A stretch of DNA of 64,000 nt from Akanthomyces muscarius (Eukaryota > Ascomycota > Sordariomycetes > Hypocreales > Cordycipitaceae). This document shows, in pieces, positions 21,602 through 31,857 of the stretch; position 1 is the stretch's first letter; each line of letters opens with the position of its first letter. The stretch covers positions 4,712,001 through 4,776,000 of the forward strand of contig NC_079244.1 in the NCBI RefSeq assembly GCF_028009165.1, read 5' to 3'. Position numbers and translations under genes: made by a program. The notes below the pieces were generated by a model that was given only the letters and a program-made list of their open reading frames with translations, had not been told where the DNA came from and made no database searches.

Positions 21602-22462
21602 TTCCACAGATGTCGCGGGGCAAAAGAGGGCAGAAAAAAAAGATGGTCTTTGTCCCTTGATTCCGGACCGTTGATCTGGAGAGCCATGGAATGTTGCGGG
21701 CGGCGAGCGGGGGGATTTAATAGAGAAATGTGCTCTGGCTAAGCGCTGAAGGGTTTCGTGAGCGCGCCTTGCGATACCTTGTACAGCCAAGTACAGCCAC
21801 GTACAGGCCAACTGCTGTGAGATGTGAAATTCAATATTGTTTACTTTGTACCCGATCTGTACTAGCTCAATACGAGGTAGGACCGTTTCGTGAGCCGGTG
21901 GGGCGGTGAAGCGGATCAAGGTCCTGCCGCTCCGACGAGCCACAGGGCTACTGGTACACACTGTCGCTGTTCGCACCTATTTTAGCAGTCACATGCGACC
22001 TGCGACCTGCGAAAGATACCTCTCGGATGCTGGGGATAGCTAGCAAACAGCAAGTACCGCCGGGTGCCCATCATCACCCACCATGCCACCCCAGCACTCT
22101 CCCACATCTACCCAGCATGCACTCTAGCGCATGACGCTGCTGCTGCTGTTGCTGCTATTTCCCTGTGCTTGCAGCCGACAGTGCGGGAGGTCCCACGCTT
22201 CGGCATCCACCCCCACGGGACCTCGGTTGAGAGCTCGCATCGTGCTAGACCACGGTCACATTTGTAGATCCATCAATCGTTTGCGCCGACTTGTTTTCTA
22301 ATTTAATACCATCATCGCCATCATCTTCTCCCTTGTTTCTCCCCTGCCCTCTACTCGTTCCTTTTCCTCTGTGCCCCATCTCGATGATACAAGCTCTCAC
22401 CTGCGCTTAAATAATCCCTGCCGTACCACGCCACCACCAAGCACCACCGTCTTGAAGCAGCC
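21602..22462. other. Divergent promoter region, AT-hook gene / peroxisomal carrier
   Basis: Non-coding on the plus strand. A short CTG/GCT-type run (ctgctgctgctgttgctgct) lies at about 22137-22157. The CT-rich leader at 22290-22460 precedes the carrier start. Confidence 0.5.
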
Positions 22463-23484
22463 ATGGCCGCCGCTCCCCAGAACGACAATGTCACGCATGC
22501 CCTCGCTGGCGCGGGCGGTGGCATCCTGTCCATGGTCCTAACGTGAGAAGCAACCTGAAACCGTACTTGTCCTGCTGTGCTACGACGCGTCGCTGACCGC
22601 CTCTTCTTCCCAACTTTTTCAGGTACCCTCTCATCACCTTGTCCACCCGCGCCCAGGTCGAGTCGAAAAAGGCCGACAGCAAGTTCAGCGACGCCGTGCA
22701 AAAGATCATTGCCCGCGAGGGCGTCGCCGGCCTCTACTCGGGCATCAACTCGGCGCTCTTCGGCATCAGCGTCACCAACTTTGTCTACTACTACTGGTAC
22801 GAGTGGACGCGGTCCTTCTTCGAGGCCGCCGCCGTAAAGGCCGGCCGCGCCAGCAAGAAGCTCACCACGGTCGAGTCCATGATTGCCGGCGCCATTGCCG
22901 GCTCGGCCACCGTCGTCCTCACCAACCCCATCTGGGTCGTCAACACACGCGTCACCACGTACAAGCACGACGCCAGCGCCGACCTCGAGGCCGGCGTCAA
23001 GCCCGTCGCGCCCCCGGGCCGCCGCCCGTCCACGCTGGCCACGCTCATGGCCCTGCTGCAGCGCGAGGGTCCCCAGGCCCTCTTCTCCGGCGTCATGCCC
23101 GCCCTGGTGCTCGTCATCAACCCCATCCTGCAGTACACGCTATTTGAGCAGATGAAGAACGCCGTCGAGCGCCGCCGCAAGGTCACCCCCACAATTGCCT
23201 TCTTCCTCGGCGCCCTCGGCAAGCTCTTCGCCACCTCGGTCACCTACCCCTACATCACCGTCAAGAGCCAGATGCACGTCGCCAGCGGCTCCAGCAAGAA
23301 GGAGGGCATGTCCCAGACCCTCAACCGCGTCGTCCGCGAGGAGGGCTACGCCGGCCTCTACAAGGGCATCGGCCCCAAGGTCACCCAGAGCGTCCTCACG
23401 GCCGCCTTCCTCTTCGCCTTCAAGGACGTCCTCTTTGACCAGATTGTCAAGCTCCGCGCTGGCCGCAAGATTGCCGCCAAGTAA
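22463..23484 (+). CDS. Peroxisomal adenine nucleotide carrier (PMP47/ANT1 type)
   Basis: Exons 22463..22542 and 22623..23484 with an 80-nt intron (GTGAGA...TTTTTTCAG) give 313 residues. Three mitochondrial-carrier repeats are visible. Their signature sites are YPLITLSTRAQVES, NPIWVVNTRVTTYK and YPYITVKSQMHVAS. The NPIWVVNTR form of repeat 2 is typical of the SLC25A17/PMP47/ANT1 branch rather than of ADP/ATP carriers. Each repeat ends in a GLYSGI/ALFSGV/GLYKGI loop. It exchanges ATP for AMP across the peroxisomal membrane to feed fatty-acid activation and beta-oxidation. Strong codon bias suggests high expression. The enoyl-CoA hydratase-like gene at 40.6 kb is too far away to be co-regulated by position. 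Confidence 0.88.
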
Positions 23485-23807
23485 ATGCAAGGGGCGTGGA
23501 ACACCGGTCTTAGTTTGCAATTTTTTGGCCCGTCATGGCTAGACGGCAGAGCCCAGTGAACTCTGTGACCAGAAAAGAAATGTGAGAATGAATGGCTGTG
23601 ATGGATGTTGGATCTCAACACTGAATTAGAATGGGCGGCGAATGCGGAATGAAGCGAATACCCCAAGGGGCGTGTAAAAACATACTAGGAACAATTTAGA
23701 CTGGTGGTTGGTATTTAGATGCATGGCTGCATGCTTCACAACAAAAGAAAAACATACAACAAACAAGGCTTTCTATCAAATCTATCATGAACCACCCGGC
23801 CTCAACA
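23485..23807. other. Convergent 3' region, carrier / MAK10
   Basis: Tail-to-tail spacer, AT-rich, no gene. Confidence 0.5.
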
Positions 23808-26530
23808 TCAATTGGGTATAACTGTTACTCTAGGTACGATCCAAGATGGGTGATAAGTCTTGTCCGGCGTCGGAATCTCAACCTTCAAGCCCAGCGCCTT
23901 GCCCTTCAGCAGCTCCTCGCCCGGCTTCTTCTCATCCACACCCGCCAGCGTCTTCTGTAGCGTCGTAATCGCAATGCCCGTCGCGATGCACGACTTGAGG
24001 CCGTTCTTGACGTCAACCACCCAGCGCTCGTGCGAGCCGACCGAAAACGACTCTTCGGCCGAGAGCCTGCTGAGGGCCTCGAAGCCCTTTTTCGCGCCGA
24101 CAAGCGCGCGCTCGCCGTACGCCAGAATCTCCGCTGATGGCGTCGTCGCCTGGCGTGACTCGGCCTCAAAATCGGCAAACGACGGTAGCGAAGGCAAGCC
24201 GATGGCGGCAAAGGGCCGCATGCGCAGCTCGTAGCGGAGCGCGTCGTCGCTGTAGGGCCGCGGTGGGCTACGCACGAGCTTGTGGCGCGCGAGGACAGTG
24301 TGCAGGCACGAAAGGGCATCAGAGAGCTCCCAGGTAACGGCGGCGTCGAGGAGGGTGAGGCGGGTGGCGGCGAGGGCGCGCTGGAGCTGCTTCTCCGCGT
24401 CGGGATCTTGGCTGGGCGAGGCGCGGAACTCCTCCACGCGGTGGATGATGAAGGACTTGATGCGCTCGGCATGCTGCAAGCGGCCCTTGGCGAGGTAGTT
24501 GAGGTACCAGTACATGCCGAGGTGCTCATCCGGCTGGTAGACCTCGAGCTCGAAACCGAGTTGGACAATCGTCTCCATCAGGCGCAGCTTGTAAAGGTAG
24601 GCCCAAGAAGACAGCGAGAGGGCATAGGACTCGACGGGTCGGGCTGAGCTGCTCAGCATAGAGGCGCGGTGGACGAGGGGCTGCTCGTTGGTCTTTACCT
24701 GCAAGACGTGGTCAATGTCCTCGGCGTCCATTTGCAGGTCCTCCCAGTCGCGGATAAGATGGCAAAGCGTGCGGCGGATGCGGCAGCGGTTTTGGCAAAA
24801 AGTGCGCAGAATGTCGAGGAATGGCTGGGCGGCACGCTGGCGGAAGAGTTCCGTCTGCTGCGACATTATGAAACGGACGTCGTGAACGGCCTCGATATCA
24901 TCGTTGCTGCGCGCGAGGAGCGGGCTGGCGGGGAGCGTGAAGATGGAGAGATCATCGTCGAGGAGCTGCCGAATGCTCATATGTCCGAGAATCTGCATTT
25001 CATCAAAGAGAAGTGTCTGCAAGAGAGTTCTCACGTAGACGAGGGGTTGGGGCTTCTTGGCCTGGAATGTTGACACAAATGTCTGGTTCGAGTTAGCATT
25101 GCTTAACTGCGCATACACAGGCGATGTGGGCTACTTACCAGGAGGCATTGGGAGTCAGTATACTTGAGTACGTTGATGACCTCGCGGCCATCCTCAAACA
25201 TGCGGGACAGGTGGGTAAAGGCTTCCTTAAAGTCGAGCTGCACGATGGGACGCGGCGGCATGGTACTGGCTAGCTTTCTCTGCAGTTTGGCTGAAAAGGC
25301 TTCGTCGACATCTTTTGCCAGTGCATGCGTCTTTTCAATGATGGGGAGATAGTCGGCCGCTTCGATCCAAGGCGCTTGAGCCTTGGCAAAATCCCGCTTG
25401 TTCTCCGGCGACTCTGCAGCCTCGAGAAAAACGCGGCGCAGGCTCAGACGAGCCGATAGCGCCTGCAGAACTTCCTCAGAAACATCATCCTTCAACAGGG
25501 TGAGTAGCCCTTGGGCTTCGCTGAGGGCGGAGTGAATGTTGCGTGTTGATATGCGCCTGAGCAGGGTGCGGTTGTATGTATTTATCACGAAATCCTCTTC
25601 CTACGAGATGTCGCAGACGAATTAGCGTCATGTGTCTGCACATGTGAGAAGATTGGCCATACCTCATAGTAGTGTTCCATCTGTATGCGCTCATTCACAT
25701 AGCTGCAACCTTTGAGCATGCCCAGACAGTAGGCCCGGAGAATCTGCAGCATGGGCTCAGTCCTACTCTCGGAGCTGCTGGATCTCACAAACTGGGCCTC
25801 GCCAATACTGGCAGGGTCGGGCATGGAAAGCGCCTCGACATAGACGCTGGTGAATAGCGTCTGTGATAATGGGTAGCCGAGGTGCCATGAAATCTGCCGC
25901 TGTCAGTACCCGAACGGCTTGAGTGGTTCTTGAAGGGTTCGCTAGCACATACTTCATGGCAAATGAGCTCATCGATTATGCCCAGGACCTCTTCCGGAAG
26001 CAGCCTTCGCGAGACATCATACTCCTCCTCAAACTTTTCCCCTGGGGCGACACAGCCACTGTCCATTTTTGGATCACCAATCTGTCACGGAGAAAGGCAA
26101 TGTCAGTACGCTGAATAGTGTACAGTCAAAAAGGAGATGGGACTTGTCAGACATACCTCGAGTGCCGAGACGGACTCAAAGAGTGTAAAGAAGCCATCTT
26201 TGACAAGTTCCCCCGGTTCCAAAGCTACTCATGCGGTTAGCATCGCGAAGCATACCACAAACCACCGGCCGGCCGGTTTTCTAAAATCCCAGACGTACTC
26301 TTGACAGCCTCGGCAAACTTGGCCGTTATGTCTATGGGAACCACGCCCGGGCTGTGAATAGATGGCGGCGGGAACTGCTCCGAATCCTGGGCGAGGGAGA
26401 GCCTGGCTATCTCTACGCGACACACGGTGGTGGTGGGTTAATCATGACGGACAAGGTGGGGGTGAGGAAACTGAATGCAAGGCTTCTGGCGACGTTGCGT
26501 ACCTTCTGGGTCGACCGCATAGTCCGCCAT
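23808..26530 (-). CDS. MAK10: NatC N-alpha-acetyltransferase auxiliary subunit Mak10/Naa35
   Basis: Seven exons: 26530..26503, 26412..26299, 26224..26157, 26081..25953, 25893..25663, 25600..25139 and 25061..23808. They join in frame to 761 residues, and every junction has GT-AG ends. The N-terminal part has VPIDITAKFAEAVK, LEPGELVKDGFFTLFESVSA and IGDPKMDSGC, the diagnostic Mak10 block. HLGYPLSQTLFTSVYVE and LRAYCLGMLKGC follow. Mak10 anchors the NatC catalytic subunit Naa30 and Naa38 on ribosomes to acetylate Met-Leu/Ile/Phe/Trp N-termini. Six introns bunched in the first 40% of the gene are typical for this locus. The start at 26530 gives a short 28-nt first exon and is supported by the frame across intron 1. 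Confidence 0.92.
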
Positions 26531-27198
26531 TTTAGTTACTATTGTTGATCGATGGTGAAATACCGGGCGGGCATCCTCGGTAGCCGTTGCTGGCGCCAGG
26601 AAGCAGAGAAAAATTCCTTTTGAAAGCGGACAGTCTTGTTTATGGAAGATTCGTGCTGGTGGCTTGTCCCGGCTGTAGCGGGCATCTTGCGGGAGCCAGG
26701 CGGAGCGTTGAGGGTCGCACTTAACCTACAGCGTGCTGAGTCGGGACCATGGAATTCGGGTGCCTCCCGATCGGATTGTTGCGACCTGTTTTTACCGTCC
26801 GTACTGGGTATTGAAACAAGCAAGGCTCGAATTATTAGCTGCCTTTCCCAAGTATTGATTTTACAATTAGTAGTCAAGCACAGTAGTGTCGGCCCGGTCA
26901 CCGGCTTACGGCTCGGTAGCCGTGGTACGCAGAACGAGGTAACAAAATAAAATGGCCGATCAGAGCCGAGTTTCAATTCCCCGACCCCGTCATGCTTCGG
27001 GTTGGTTTATTGTATCAATCGTATTGTATGGTACAGTGTGGTGGTGGTTAATTGTGCACCGAGTCTAAAGTACGTGGTGGTATTTCGCTGGCGTCCCCCG
27101 TGTGCCCTGCTCTACACCTCTCCTCCCAGGCTGTGGTTTTCGACCTTGATGCGCGCGCGTCGTCCATTTCTCGAAATCGTAATCGGAGTAAGCATCGT
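26531..27198. other. Intergenic, MAK10 promoter and ATP15 3' side
   Basis: No gene recognised. Open frames here lack family resemblance. Confidence 0.45.
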
Positions 27199-27633
27199 TT
27201 ACGAGGAAGAGCCGTGCTCAGCCATGGCAGCGTTGTTGGCCTTGGCAAGGTCCTTGGGCTCACCCATCTTGCCGTTCTGTTGCGGTATTAAGCATTAGCA
27301 TCAGCCGTCACTCTACTCTCCGGCCCCCACCACCTCCGAAGGGATAAAAGAATACATACCTCCCACTTGGCGAAACGGAGCTCCATGTCGCCACGGCGCT
27401 CAGCAGCGAGTCTCTTCTCCTCGTTGAGGCTGCGGCGGATGGTACGGGCGGCAATGGCCAGGTAGCGGTTGTAGCTGTTTCGTTCGAAAATTAGCTTCCT
27501 AGTTCGGGTCCCCTATGCGCGCGCGCGACAAAATATTGGCCGGTCATCGAGGCGGTGTGCCAATCGAAAAGGGTGTAAAAATGGTCGGAGGGCAAACGTA
27601 CGTCAAACCGGCGGCTTTCCACGCAGCATTCAT
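27199..27633 (-). CDS. ATP15: Mitochondrial F1-ATP synthase subunit epsilon (Atp15)
   Basis: Three exons, 27633..27602, 27474..27360 and 27276..27199, give 74 residues. The N-terminus is MNAAWKAAGLTYNRYLAIAA, the classic eukaryotic epsilon start (a Trp followed by KAAG and a YNRY/YAAY motif). RTIRRSLNEEKR follows, then a short charged tail. The first exon is only 32 nt, so the gene is easily missed by ORF search. The protein sits in the F1 central stalk, binds subunits gamma and delta, and is needed for stability of the complex. No cleavable presequence is evident, as is normal for this subunit. The introns are 127 nt and 83 nt with GTACGT and GTATGT donors. Confidence 0.93.
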
Positions 27634-28105
27634 ATTGGCGGTGTTGATTGAGAAGAGGTTGAGATTCGGGAATTGGTGAGGTGCTTGGCTGTACCAATTG
27701 AATCTTTGCTGGAAATGAAGCCCGTCTGGCGGAGCTGTCGCCTCAGGCAGGAAGCGGGATCACGTGAGCTGCTGGGTGTGCCTGGATTTCCCGACGCTGC
27801 CAAGGTGGGTCCTCGAGATAGATTCACCTATTTACAACATCGCACGCGTTCGCCGTGCGGCGGCCCAGTACAAGATGAGGCATAGAAAAAAACAAGAGAA
27901 TTATTTCAAGTACAAACAGCTCATGATTATTTCTCCGAATGGGCACTGAGATGGTAAATAAGAGTGGACTTATAAATGGTGTGTCGAAATTGCATTCAGC
28001 GCCAACTATACAAACGGAAATCTCTATGTGCTCTAACAAAAGTCACTGATTGGGTATAATACAAATCTCAATCCATCATCCGGCTCTACCTCATCAGGAC
28101 TGTGC
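27634..28105. other. Intergenic, ATP15 promoter
   Basis: AT-rich in its right half. No gene recognised. Confidence 0.45.
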
Positions 28106-29038
28106 TCAAGGACCACCGCTAGCGCCTCCACTAATCATCATCATTTGCTGGACGCGACGCCTGTCAATCTCCTTCTTGAGCATGACGATGCAGCTGGAAA
28201 TGGCGATTATTTCCATCTGCTCATGCTCGACCTTGGTATCCGCCCACTCTATCAAGTTGAGCAGAAGACGACCTCCATTACCAGCGGTGCATCCATTCGT
28301 GCCGTGCGTGCGCAGCTCGGCGTTGCGGACAAACATGCCGAGAATGGTGCGACGCTCCTCCTGCTTACCACCGGCGAGCGCTACCGACGTGACGCGCTCA
28401 AAGAGCAGCAGGCTGTTGGCGCCCACGGCCTTGCGTTCACCGCGGCTCGCGTAGCGCCACTCAAAGGTGCCAAGGTGGGTGCGGAGGCTCTGGGCGCGTG
28501 TCGTGAGGCCCTTGCCTTGGATCTCGTAGACCTCGTTGGGGTCGAGGCGGCCGTGCAGCTGCATCTGCGGGCTCTTGCCCGGGCCGAAGCGGTAGGTGGT
28601 GCTGCAGACGGGCGCCTCAGAGACGCCGTGGCCGGCGCGGACGAGGGCGCAGTTGCCGGAGCTGCGCTTGTTGCGCAGCGACTCGTAGACCAGATCGCCA
28701 ACAGCGCCGTCGTCGTCAACGCGCAGCACGGGGATGGGCACGGCCTTGGGCGGCAGCGGCAGGTAGAAGAGCGGGTGGCCGGGCGTGTCAATCTGGAAGG
28801 TGCTGTTGTGGTGGAACGACGTCACGGCAGAGGCGGCGCTGCTGGCAGAGGGCAAGGCGTCGAGCGTGTCGTAGTCTGGCAACGAGGACGACTCGGACTG
28901 GGAGGCGGTGCCGGAAAGCGCCTGGAGCTGGGCATAGTCCTCGAGCTCATACTCGGGGGGAGCAGACGTGGTTGAGATCTGCGAATAGCGTCGGTGAGTA
29001 CCAGACTCTGCTGGTTGTAGCTTGGTAAGAGTGGCCAT
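28106..29038 (-). CDS. Uncharacterised 310-residue fungal protein with a PPxY motif
   Basis: Single exon of 310 residues starting MATLTKLQPAESG. I do not recognise a named domain. The N-terminal ~75 residues are Ser-rich and hold APPEYELEDY, a PPxY site of the sort bound by WW domains of Rsp5/Nedd4 ubiquitin ligases. From about residue 80 there is a beta-rich pattern (STFQIDTPGHPLFYLPLP, VYEIQGKGLTTRAQSLRTHL, GTFEWRYASRGERKAVGANS, LLLFERVTSVAL). It is reminiscent of the LURP-one/Tubby-like DUF6593 type fold, which is a weak inference. The last ~50 residues are helical and end in a Met-rich tail. No transmembrane segment is clear. A TATATATA element lies about 200 nt upstream. Confidence is high for a gene, low for function. 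Confidence 0.75.
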   Translation of the reverse strand: MATLTKLQPAESGTHRRYSQISTTSAPPEYELEDYAQLQALSGTASQSESSSLPDYDTLDALPSASSAASAVTSFHHNSTFQIDTPGHPLFYLPLPPKAVPIPVLRVDDDGAVGDLVYESLRNKRSSGNCALVRAGHGVSEAPVCSTTYRFGPGKSPQMQLHGRLDPNEVYEIQGKGLTTRAQSLRTHLGTFEWRYASRGERKAVGANSLLLFERVTSVALAGGKQEERRTILGMFVRNAELRTHGTNGCTAGNGGRLLLNLIEWADTKVEHEQMEIIAISSCIVMLKKEIDRRRVQQMMMISGGASGGP

Positions 29039-29885
29039 GGTGGCTATATGAGTGTCGATGCCGGCGCGTAGACAGTGTTGTACCAGTGCTGTGGTGTAGT
29101 GCTGTGTCTAAGTGAGAGGCAATGTGTTAAATTGCGTAGTCGTAAAGAAAATGGTTGAGAATGTTGGTCTTTGTGATGGCAGAGATGCTTTTGCAAGATG
29201 TATCCAAAGCATGCCGATGCAACAGGACATGATGCTATATATATGACTGTCCTGGAGACGTTGACACCAGGCGCATTCCATCGAGCGTCATCGTTCTAGA
29301 ATTCGTTCAAGACACCTGGGGAAAGCAGCGCCCAGCCAGAACGGGTGCTGGCGGCCATACGGGGGATACGGTCGTAGCCCGGCGGCACGCGATTGGCGCA
29401 TGGCTCTGTTTAAGTGGGTAATCTCGCGAAATACGATGAATGCGTGGTGGATCCCCGGCGCCACAAGCTGACCCTACCGCTGGGAACAGCGCTGTAACCA
29501 GCCCCCCAGGCAGGCACTGTAGGGCTCGACGGTGGAACACCACCCGCTTGACTACTGCTGCATCTGTTTTAGCGGTCGCCCTGCTGTGTGCCCGGCGTGG
29601 CTGTGCTGAGCCTTGTGATGACAGCTTCGTCGCCTCAGACTGACTTGTCGGACAAGGGCGGCGCGGTGCTGATCGAGGCAGGACATGGGCTAAAAGTATC
29701 GCGCCGGATTCTGCGTATTTTCTACAGCCGCATACCCCGCCTCATGATGCTCTCACCAGGACGTAAGCACTGGGGTCAAGAGTCGAAGCTATCGGGTAGG
29801 CAGTCGAGGATCGAACTTGATTAAATTAAATTCCATTAAACTCATCAACGTAAGATGCTGGCGTGACGACTTTACATTTCTCTTC
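29039..29885. other. Intergenic between the PPxY protein and the Zn2Cys6 gene
   Basis: Promoter of the PPxY gene (left) and 3' side of the regulator (right). No gene recognised. Confidence 0.45.
29235..29243 (-). promoter_or_regulatory. TATA-like element of the PPxY gene
   Basis: TATATATAG on the minus strand, about 197 nt upstream of the ATG at 29038. Confidence 0.35.
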
Positions 29886-31437
29886 TCAACTCGCCCTCCG
29901 CCCGAAAAAGGTCAGGTCCCGATCGAGCTGCTCCTCCACCCACATCGGCCACTGGTTGTACATTTGATGCTGGTAGTCGACGCGCGCATTCAGATACTTG
30001 AGCCAGCGCAGGAACCCCGGGTCCATCCTGCTCTCCTGCCTCGACGGGTACTTTTGCCGCACGCTCATCTCCTGCTCGTTGATAAACGCCATGATCTGCG
30101 ACAGCGCGATCCAGTGCGTGTGCAGCAGCACCATGGTCTGGTTCCGCATGTTGATGAGCTCCTGGAACGTGCCGTGCGGGAGCAGCATCCACCATCCGTA
30201 CTGTTTCGAGTTGGTTTTGTATGCTGGCAATCGTTAGCAAGGAAGATGGCATTAAAAAAGTCGTCAAGCCAAAAAAAAAAAAAAAAAAAAAGGCCCTACC
30301 CTCAAAGGAATTCTCGTAGAGCTTCTCCGCAATGCCCAGCAGCTGCTCGCGGTACTCGCCCTCGAGCTGCGTCCCGCACAGCGGCTTGAGCCCGTCCAGC
30401 GCCCCGACCGCCGCGTCCACCCACGCCCTCTCGATGAGCGGCAGGTCCTCCATCTGCGTGGCCAGGTGCTCGTTGGGGTCGTTGTCGAACAGCGTCGTGA
30501 AGACGGGCGCAATGTTGCGGAAGCTCATCTGCATGCCCACAATCACGATGCCCCGGATAAACGTCATGTACTCGGCCATGCCGTCCTCGAGGCTGACCGA
30601 CTGGAACGTGAGCGCAAAGCACGTCGCCACCAGCGCGTTGGCCTCTTCGTAGCTGGTATCGGTCCGGGCCGACTCGGCCAGCCGCTTCTTGATGGCCTTG
30701 ATGGCCTTGATGCGGTGGTTCATGGCTGCCGCGACGAGCGTGCCGTCCTGGTGCACGAGCTCCGACGCCGCGAAGCCGAGGATGGCGTGCATCAGGAACT
30801 CGTGGTTGTGCGCGATGCAGGGGATCTCGTGCGTCCAGACCTCCTCCTGCTTCAGGGGATGGTGCGGGTAGCACTGCGTCAGGAAATGCTGGAAGAAGCG
30901 CATGTCTTGTAAGCTAAACAGGGGGATTTGATGATGCGGCTATACACACCTTGTTAGAGTCGCCATAATCTCCATATGCTACTGCGGTATAGTCTCACCT
31001 GATGAATGATTTGCGGCGCTGCAGGATACTCGCACTTTAGGCCCGTCTTGACGCAGTGCCCGCATGCCGGATGCGTTTCCTGACACTATCGAGTCTAGTT
31101 AGCATCCATAATCTCATCATGACCAGCACGGCCTGTTTACCTTGATGCGTCGTCTCTTGCAGTTGTAGCAGCCGCGACGGCTCTTGGTGTGGCCTCTTCG
31201 CTCCAGGCGCTGCTTGGCGTTTGCCGCACGACGAGCAACCTCACTGCTGGGAGGGCTTCTGCTCTCCGAGCTGGGCGGCGTCACTTGGCCGGGCGACTGG
31301 GCCAGCGCCGCTTGGTTCTGCGGCGGCGTCAGGTCCTGGAACTGCATCGCGCCGTCGCCGCCCAGGAAGGCGCTGTAGTCGAACTGGCTCGGGTCCGGGT
31401 ACGGCAGCATGCCGGACGAGTAGCTGTTCATGTCCAT
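29886..31437 (-). CDS. Zn2Cys6 transcription factor, Upc2-like
   Basis: Four exons, 31437..31141, 31085..30999, 30939..30300 and 30223..29886, give 453 residues. The zinc cluster is split by intron 1: GCYNCKRRRIK in exon 1 and CQETHPACGHCVKTGLKCEY in exon 2. Using the TAG acceptor at 31086 is what supplies the third cysteine. The short basic lead (HTKSRRG) before the first Cys and a C-terminal fungal regulatory domain (FFQHFLTQCYPHHPL, IPCIAHNHEFLMHAILGFAA) match the sterol-uptake-control Upc2/Ecm22-type group. Such factors activate sterol biosynthesis and uptake or, in other members, local gene clusters. Intron 3 (30299..30224) contains a 21-A run. The adjacent MFS gene is a candidate target by position only. 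Confidence 0.87.
30271..30291 (+). repeat. Poly(A) run of 21 inside an intron
   Basis: A homopolymer of 21 A on the plus strand (poly-T in the transcript) within intron 3 of the Zn2Cys6 gene. It could act as a polypyrimidine tract and is prone to sequencing-length error. Confidence 0.9.
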
Positions 31438-31857
31438 CGTGAAAAGGGGGGCACGTCTGTTCCCTCTGTCGTTTGAACCGTGCCAGCGTCTGAAGTCAAC
31501 GTGGCGAAACCGTATCGTTTCTTTGTTTTTTGCCCCGAGGGTTTTGTGAAAGTAAGAAGAGAAGCCTTGTCCATTCGGTCTGGAAACGGTCAAGGGGCCT
31601 TGCGGGGCGGGCTGAATGAAGCTGGTCGTTTAGGTCGCGATATGGTGGGTTGCTAAAAGTCTAGGGCCACCCCATGGTGCGCCGCGTGTAAGCCACTAAC
31701 CATAAATAAAGGTTGTCGCAGGACGTATCAATGTATGTTAAAGCTATGATAAAAATATACATCTATTATAAAAGGCTCAAATCTCTATACATAAAGTACA
31801 ATATGGGCCAAGTTTGTCCTGGTCCCGGGCCTTTACGCGCGTTCTGGTAACTACTTT
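31438..31857. other. Intergenic, Zn2Cys6 gene leader and MFS 3' side
   Basis: Non-coding. The open frame of the regulator extends to 31593 but shows no conserved features upstream of 31437. Confidence 0.45.

Noticed and set aside
29800..29825. Minus-strand B-box-like GTTCGATCC
   Set aside because: No cloverleaf around it.
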